From Paracoccidioides lutzii Pb01 (lineage: Eukaryota > Ascomycota > Eurotiomycetes > Onygenales > Ajellomycetaceae): a stretch of DNA of 64,000 bases. A program made the position numbers and the translations under genes. The stretch lies in contig NW_015440966.1 in assembly GCF_000150705.2 (NCBI RefSeq), forward strand, positions 186,001 to 250,000. The letters run 5' to 3'. Below are positions 56,901 through 64,000 of this stretch, one piece after another (within the stretch, counting starts at the first letter, position 1; every line of letters begins with the position of its first letter). A model generated the notes under the pieces. The model worked only from the letters and a program-made list of their open reading frames with translations, searched no databases and was not told the DNA's origin.

Positions 56901-59751
56901 GTAACGTTGGCGCGCTCTTTGGGTTTCAGTGTTTCGACGAAGCGGCGTATGACGGATAATCCGACCCGTACGCAGCACAAAGCCCAAGAATTTGCCCATA
57001 TCTCTGGAAATGTGGCAGAAATTCCAAGCATCCTCGCACGAGAGAGAGGAGTTGAACGTCCAATTTCCCAAGCTGACGGTTTCAAAATCAAGGATATTCA
57101 GCTTGAAACTGAGACGACTGAGTGGGCTGGTTTCCGAGTCGATCAAGACCAACTCTACCTGCGTCATGATTTTCTTGTGCTGCACAACAGTGGTTTCGAA
57201 GAATCCATGAAGTTCAAGAAGTTGACGAACGCCCAGAGGTCCGGTTTAAATCAGATTCCTAACCGTCGATTTACTTTGTGGTGGTCCCCAACAATTAATC
57301 GTGCGAACGTCTACGTTGGCTTCCAGGTTCAACTAGACCTGACTGGAATATTCTTACACGGCAAGATCCCAACCTTAAAGATTTCACTTATTCAGATTTT
57401 CCGCGCTCATTTGTGGCAAAAGATTCATGAGTCTGTTGTGATGGATCTCTGTCAAGTGTTTGACCAGGAATTGGAGCAGTTGGGTATTGAAACAGTGCAA
57501 AAGGAGACCATCCACCCTAGGAAATCGTATAAGATGAACAGCTCATGTGCGGATATCCTTCTATTTGCTACCCATAAGTGGAATGTTACGAGGCCCTCTC
57601 TTCTGTTCGATACCAAGGACGTCATCGAACCGACTACGACAAACAAATTTTGGTTGGATGTACAGTTACGGTATGGTGACTACGATTCTCATGACATCGA
57701 GAGATATGTTCGTGCCAAGTATCTCGATTACACTACAGATAGCATGAGCATATATCCATCCGCAACTGGACTTATGATCGGCATCGACTTGGCTTACAAC
57801 CTTTATTCCGCCTATGGTCAGTATTTCCCTGGGTTGAAGGCCCTGGTGCAACAAGCTATGGCAAAGATCATGAAGGCAAACCCTGCTTTATATGTCCTAA
57901 GGGAACGTATCCGGAAGGGTCTCCAACTCTATGCGTCGGAAAGCAACCAAGAATTCTTGAATTCCCAGAATTACTCTGAACTTTTTAGTAACCAAATCCA
58001 ACTTTTCATTGATGACACCAACGTCTACCGTGTGACAATCCATAAAACATTCGAGGGTAATTTGACGACAAAGCCAATCAACGGTGCCATTTTCATATTC
58101 AACCCGCGCACGGGTCAGCTGTTCCTGAAAATTATCCACACGAGTGTCTGGGCTGGCCAAAAACGTCTGGGCCAATTAGCTAAGTGGAAAACGGCGGAAG
58201 AAGTTGCAGCTCTTATCAGATCTTTGCCAGTCGAAGAACAGCCGAAGCAACTGATAGTTACCAGGAAGGGTCTCCTTGATCCTCTCGAAGTGCACCTTCT
58301 CGATTTCCCCAACATATCTATCAGAGCATCTGAGCTTCAGCTACCTTTCCAGGCTGCAATGAAGGTTGAGAAGCTTGCTGACATGATCCTCCGAGCGACA
58401 GAGCCACAGATGGTGCTTTTCAACCTCTACGATGAGTGGCTGAAGACTATCTCGTCGTACACAGCCTTCTCCCGCCTTATTCTTATCCTCAGAGCTTTGC
58501 ATGTCAACTCTGACAAAACTAAGATTCTACTGCGACCTGATAAGACAGTTATTACTGAAGAGCACCATATCTGGCCAACGCTGTCCGACGAGGACTGGAT
58601 CAAGGTCGAAGTACAGCTTCGTGACTTGATTCTGAACGACTATGGCAAGAAGAATAATGTCAACACTCAGAGTCTGACTAGCAGCGAAGTTCGGGACATT
58701 ATTCTTGGTATGGAAATTAGTGCGCCATCCATGCAGCGTCAGCAGGCTGCCGAAATTGAGAAGCAACAAGATGAACAAAAGCAGCTCACCGCTGTCACAA
58801 CCAAAACCCAAAATGTCCGAGGAGAAGAAATCGTTGTTACGACAACTTCCCAGTACGAGCAACAAGCATTTGCGTCCAAGACCGAATGGCGTACTCGTGC
58901 TATTGCCACCTCAAATCTTCGAACCCGAGCCAACAACATCTATATTTCTTCTGATGATATACAGGAGGGCCACTATACATATATCATGCCAAAGAATGTT
59001 TTGAAGCGATTCATCACTATCGCGGATCTGCGAGTACAGGTTGCTGGATATCTGTACGGTGCCTCGCCGCCTGACAACGACCAAGTGAAGGAGATACGGA
59101 CGATCGTGATGATCCCACAAGTTGGAAATACCCGCGATATACAGCTGTCACATCAACTCCCGCAACATGAGTATCTCAATTCGCTGGAACCTCTTGGTAT
59201 CATTCACACACTCTCTGGAAACGAGCCGTCATATATGACGGCGATGGATGTTACACAGCATGCGCGCCTCATGAATGCGCATTCCTCCTGGGATAAAAAG
59301 ACTGTGACGATGACTGTATCGTTCACTCCGGGTTCGGTGTCGTTGAGCGCATGGGCCCTAACCCCCCAGGGATATAAATGGGGAGCCGAAAACAAGGATA
59401 CTTCTTCCGATCAACCTCAAGGTTTCTCGACTAGCATGGGAGAAAAGTGTCAACTCTTGCTTAGTGATAAAATACGGGGCTACTTTTTAGTTCCGGAGAA
59501 TAACGTCTGGAACTATAGTTTTATGGGAAGCTCATTTAGCAATGTGGAAAAACGACCGGTATATGTGAAGATTGATACCCCTTTGGTAAGCTTGTCCTCT
59601 TTGCGAGTCTGTGCAACCATTTCGAGGTGGTTACTAATATGTTGCCTCCCTCCTGTAGCGTTTCTACGATGACCAACACCGCCCGCTACATTTCCAAAAT
59701 TTCGCAGAGTTAGAAGATATCTGGGTTGATAGGGTCGATAACTTTGCATGA
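50907..59751 (+). CDS. PRP8: Pre-mRNA-splicing factor Prp8, intein-containing precursor
   Basis: Exon 1 (50,907-59,585) and exon 2 (59,659-59,751) join in phase across a GTAAGC..TAG intron, giving a 2,923-residue precursor. Removing the 570-residue intein leaves 2,353 residues, the normal fungal Prp8 size. The start MASLPPPPPPGWG is the conserved Pro-rich N-terminus. Prp8-specific blocks run throughout: KRMRFPPFDDEEPPLSW, SGPVGKGPGCGFWAPAWR, then RFTLWWSPTINRANVYVGFQ after the intein, and the Jab1/MPN domain. The last exon reads RFYDDQHRPLHFQNFAELED and closes that domain. Prp8 is the central U5 snRNP scaffold that cradles the spliceosome's catalytic RNA. The intein interrupts the conserved FWERA/SGFEES junction, so the host protein works only after intein excision. 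No other gene product can replace Prp8, so splicing of the intein should be essential for growth. Confidence 0.97.
55479..57188 (+). mobile_element. Prp8 intein with LAGLIDADG homing-endonuclease domain
   Basis: A 570-residue in-frame insertion between Prp8 residue 1,524 (Ala) and Ser 1,525. Splicing residues are all present: Cys1 (CLAKGTLLLRYDG), block B TPNH (T62, H65), penultimate His569, Asn570 and +1 Ser. The endonuclease region has motif one, FLGLWLGDRSG (D156), and motif two, LLAGLIDSSGWY (S448 where a catalytic Asp is expected). Between them, residues 228-350 form a Ser/Thr-rich then strongly acidic linker. From memory, this is the same insertion site as the Prp8 inteins of Histoplasma and Cryptococcus. 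The element is expected to excise itself and ligate Prp8. Homing activity is doubtful. Confidence 0.95.
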
Positions 59752-62700
59752 TCATACTCAGTCATACTCTCTCTTTTTATTTTCTATTTTTTTTTTTTTA
59801 ATTTTCACTTTCCAGGAATTTTGGATTGAGAGAGAGGGTGGTCTGTGTTCTTTTCATTTTATATTCGGTTTATATTATGTTTTCGTTTCCAATTTTAACT
59901 CTGTTACTATTGCATTTGCTTTTTATATTCTACCCTGAATGAACATGTTGTACTGTACCAGGAACCCAACAGCTTGCATTGGTTGTCTTAATAAAAAGCA
60001 ATACTATTTTATTAGTTATTTAGTAGTAAACCTGGCAAATGGATATTGAGAATCAGGGTAGCTCAAAACTTCCTGCCTTCTCATCGTGGCCTTTCTACCG
60101 CGAGCAAGCTAAACTCACATATATAGGGAAAAACATTGGTCTCAGCGTGACTCGCATATAATCCCTTAAAAGCGATCAAAGTATAGACAGACTATTATTC
60201 TTGTTAGTATCCCAGTTCAGTACGCATAAATATATATTATCAACCTCCAACATAACATAAAGGTAGGCTGCAGCATCAAGTAATTAGTCCCATATCTATC
60301 CTTTTTCCGCTAAAACTAGAACAATCCAATCAAGTACGAACAGTACATCCTACAACACCTTTTCGTATGAGAAACAGAAAAATGTCCTTCAGTAAAAGTT
60401 GACGCATGGTTGAGTCGGGATATTCGCATCGAAGCCCAAGCCATTATCATTTGGCATAGCTCCTATCATTTCTGACAAATTGATGTGAACGTCCCTCTCT
60501 TTGCCCGGTTGTTTCGAGATATTGCTGAAAACATTCTGATCGAGGGAGCTTCGGGCCGAAGGTACAGATGGACATACATATCCCAGCAACATGCGCCGAT
60601 TGTCCCTGCGTCGTTTGCATTGTTATGAAGTATTATTGGTGTCTGGGGATGGGCTCATATGTTAAGGTTGGCTAATATTTGGATGAGCCAAGGTGACGAT
60701 GTGCTATAAATATATATATTATTCATTTGCAAGGAAGTCAATTAGACTTGTTATGGTTCTCAGCCTGTCAGCTGGAAAATATAGTGAGCTACTTGTTTGT
60801 GCAATTCAGAGACTAGAAAATGTGAAAATATCTGTTAGATCAATGTAAATAGCTAGAGAGGCATGAGCAAATATCAAAGCCACCACCATCTCTTCATATT
60901 CCGCAGCATACTCTCATAATTTGCTTTCTGTTGCTGCTGCCTATCATTTGATGGGATGCCCTTTTCTGGACCCTTCCCTGCACGGGAGCGCGTCGAAAGA
61001 TCGGGCTATTCGCAATGTGAAACGCTTCGACGACGATGCCTCAGACTTTCAATGCATTTCGCCTTCAATCCAACGAGCATTCTGGAACAAGACCTCTGTC
61101 AGCTTTAACTGGCTTCGGGCACATTACAACCAATGGATAGCCCAAGAAGAAAATTGACCAAACAAACACTCGACCCTAAAGTATAATTAACAATGTCGCC
61201 CTGCTGGATTTTCATCCGGTATTATGATGATATGCTTGGACGAATGTTTTAATTAGCTACCTACCTCCCATCTGGGCTTTTTTTTTTTTTTTTTTCTTCC
61301 TGCGATTAACAACAGTTGGTGCATATTGTGCTTTGAATGTAGATCCTGGTCAGAACCTGTTCACATGAATGGAAAGTAGGTTGGAACTAGTTCTCATTTC
61401 CATAGCGAGGCGGAAATAAATCCTTCCAGTCAGAGACAGGTATATTCATTGCGTACAATTGTTGGTGCAGAAGCTTTCTTCTGCAGCTTGTGTGGAGGGA
61501 TGTAAGTGTGCTTTTGGATTTCCTGCATAGCGGGGAAAATATGTGGATATACGTCATTAGGACCTCAAAGTTGAAAACAAGATTTCGTTTGGATTTTGAC
61601 ACTGTGGCTGTGGTCGCCTGGCTCAGCTCATTATGAATAATGGCCTCGAGATGTTGGCATTAGCTGTTGGGGTGGCTGAAAACATTGTCAGGGATGATGG
61701 ATCAACACGCTTCAACGAGCGCACTCCTTATTTCACCCTCCCTCACACCATAATCCTCTCGTAAAAGTCTTAAAGGCAAGTCTTTTTTTTACTGCTCTGC
61801 GCATCCATACCGAGCAAAATTACCTGTCCTGGTAGTAAAGGGTCCTACAATAAGTGATAAAATATCCGACAGCTGGGTGTAACTCGCCCTCTCATGTCGG
61901 GAATAGGTTCCACCGTCCTGCAGGGGAGACTAGGATATGAGACGGAGAGAAATCTTAAACGTATGGCAAAAGTTGATCAGTGGTTGACCAAATGATATAG
62001 TCGAAGTTACGTACCTATAATTTTGGATATCGGTTCCTTTTGGAAGGCAACAGGATAAAGGGCGAGGCGGCCGGCTGTTGGCGATTTTCATCTTTCGGAG
62101 TCTAAAATGTTGTGATAAGTTGTGATGCTATATCAAGTATCAATTCTCTTCTATGTAGCTCTGTTTGTGGGTGATACTTTTGAACAGTGAGATTTTCTTC
62201 CCCATTTTGACAAGCCCATGTTGAATTATAACAGACATGGCACAGCAGCATGGCTTGCCCTTTAGAGCCATCCGGGTTTGGCGTCTGATGGGAGGCCAGG
62301 ATTGCCCCTAAAGGAGTTAAAACTCGTTAACCCCTGTCGATATTGAGGTAGAAAACAACCTGTGATGGGGGCATCATTATTCATCTAGATTTGAGAAAAA
62401 ATCAAAACAAATATAAAAAGGAAGAAGATCTCGGCCAAATCAGCTCTTTTGTTGAGAGATCGACCATCGTCCAAACGCAATGATCGAATGATATATCCGT
62501 GGATCAAGCAAGGAAGGTATCGATCTTTTTTTTAACCTTCCAGAGTTGACGTTCCATTTAATTGACCAAGCTTTAATATCTATGGGGAATCCTGGTATCT
62601 CTCCCTCCCATACAGCTTTCAGAATGATGGGATATGGGAAACTCTCGCTGTCCCTTTCGAGTTCTCTTATCAAAATATCAAGTCATCCACGAATGCCTCT

Positions 62701-64000
62701 TCGTGAGGCATGGTTGCCCATAGAAGACGCTAACCGATGTGCTCCCGAGAATGGGGAATTCGCGAACCCAGCCTCTTCCCTGCAAACCGTAATATTTCCC
62801 CTATGACCTTTTTTTTTTTTTTTTTGAAATCAAGTCTGGGTAGTTTATAGCGAGATGCCGCAGACCGAGTTGTGCTCACTTAGCGGTTCGTGCAAATTTT
62901 CCTCTTACATGACCCAGTTGCACTTCCCATGGAGATAGGTGCTTCGTACCCGCGCAGAAACGATATGAGTTGTTCCGTTGTTCCGGAGAAGCCTTTGGAA
63001 GAAGGAAGAGAAGAAAAGTGATTTCGTTTGTGGAACCATTTCACTAATTGCACCAGCATTGACGACGTATCATGCAAGATCGGACTATGCATCTCTCCAA
63101 TCTGTCAGAACGATATTAGGCGAAGCTGGTAATAAACTATTTTCTTGGAATTTTCCCGTCAGGACTTTGCCGGCAATACAAGATCATCACAATCTGTCTT
63201 ATATCACCCATTCTATAGATACGCAGGAACAGGCATATCAGGCAAAAAACCATTTTAAGCGACACAAAGGTTCGAGCCGGTGGGAGACTACCCTTGTGCA
63301 GTAGGATGGCTCGTTATCTCCATCTTCGGATAAGTGGGGATTGCCCTTGATAGGACAAGCTCCCGAATGACCTTCAACCGCATTGCCCAGTATTTATTTC
63401 TTGTTCAAGCGACGTTCTGCACTCGCGTTTTCTAACGGAGACGTCGTGCCCTGACACTGAGAGCGTGCAGAGCCAGCCATACAAAATCTGTAAGGAGGGC
63501 GACCGTCGTGACGATAATTATTCGTGAAGGACAAGTTATCTCCCATATTTGGAGTTTTAGCCCAGAAAGGTGAATGCTTATCGATTTCTGTCAGAATTGT
63601 CTGAGATACTTAGGTCTGGCATTATTAAAGGCAACCGACAAGAAATCCCAGTGCGCTTGTTGTTACCACCCAACTCCCTTGGCAGCTCTTGGTCGTCTCG
63701 CATGTTGCTTAGATGCGCCTATTGGTCTTTATTCCATTTCTAGCATGCATTGGCGTGTATTTATCATACGTCGCATTGGTTAATAGTGGGTCGAATATGA
63801 AATGGTATGGCTGTTTCAGTGATTACCTTCCAAGACAGTTACTCGAATTCGGATTTGATGTGTTGTTGAAGATCTTGCTCTAGACGTAATGTTCAAAAAT
63901 ATTCAAAAAAGAATGTGTATTTTATTCCTTTATATATATATATTATTTTTATTTTTATATATTTTATTTTATTTTTTTTTTTTTTGAATGTGCACTGTCT
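59752..64000. other. 3' flank of PRP8 and region without a supported gene
   Basis: T-rich and TA-rich sequence follows PRP8, as expected for its terminator. Later frames are short. Two read somewhat like protein but lack a convincing start or partner exon: minus 60,592-60,389 (GYVCPSVPSARSSLDQ, ending PTQPCVNFY) and plus 60,866-61,157 (KRFDDDASDFQCISPSIQRA). T runs lie at 61,279-61,295 and about 62,809-62,824, and the window ends in a T/A-rich stretch. Confidence 0.4.

Noticed and set aside
60389..60592. Minus-strand frame of 67 codons with ATG, basic start and ordinary protein composition
   Set aside because: No partner exon or homologue could be identified, and the gene-free surroundings give no context. 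It may be a small gene but is not supportable.
63250..63300. GGTTCGAGCC, resembling a tRNA B box
   Set aside because: No matching A box, acceptor stem or cloverleaf could be drawn around it.
62966..63304. Plus-strand frame of about 112 codons
   Set aside because: No ATG near its start, no conserved motif and an overlapping antisense frame.
1..64000. CRISPR arrays, bacterial-type operons and ribosome binding sites
   Set aside because: The window is clearly nuclear DNA of a fungus with spliceosomal introns. No regularly spaced repeat array is present.

Overview
The window looks like a filamentous ascomycete, most likely Onygenales and probably Ajellomycetaceae (the Blastomyces/Histoplasma/Emmonsia group). 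Genes are split by short GT-AG introns of about 50-200 nt. They include a Crh-type GPI-anchored glycosidase, an SEA-complex Rtc1, an XLF end-joining factor, cactin and Prp8. PRP8 carries a full-length intein, as in several relatives. AT-rich, repeat-like blocks interrupt normal sequence, which is typical of these genomes. The genus is an inference; no marker gene in the window settles it.

Layout: (1) 0.37-8.8 kb is a core segment: cell-wall glucanosyltransferase (+), a small Cys-rich protein (+), vacuolar alkaline phosphatase (-) and an NDUFAF3-like complex I assembly factor (-). (2) 9.2-20.9 kb is an accessory, decaying island. It is bounded by two AT-rich blocks (9.25-10.69 and 20.54-20.87 kb) and holds one DUF7924-type gene (-) plus three broken reading frames with C-to-T-type nonsense codons or frameshifts. 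(3) 21.9-24.9 kb encodes an Hmt1-like vacuolar ABC half-transporter (-). (4) 24.9-32.2 kb is gene-poor and rich in homopolymers. (5) 32.2-44.8 kb is core again: RTC1 (+), XLF/NEJ1 (-) divergent from cactin (+), and a forkhead regulator (+) with three 41-residue repeats. (6) 44.8-49.7 kb has no gene I can support. (7) 49.7-59.8 kb has ribosomal protein eL34 (-) divergent from PRP8 (+). (8) 59.8-64 kb has nothing I can support.

Exon structures were worked out by hand from splice motifs, reading phase and family resemblance. Phases close exactly for the ten genes I call with confidence 0.8 or higher. Those ten cover wall remodelling, vacuolar phosphate and metal handling, mitochondrial assembly, TORC1 signalling, DNA repair, splicing (cactin, Prp8), transcription and translation. 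They share no single pathway.

The most distinctive element is the 570-residue Prp8 intein. All residues needed for protein splicing are present. The second LAGLIDADG motif of its homing endonuclease has Ser where the catalytic Asp is expected, so it probably splices but no longer homes.
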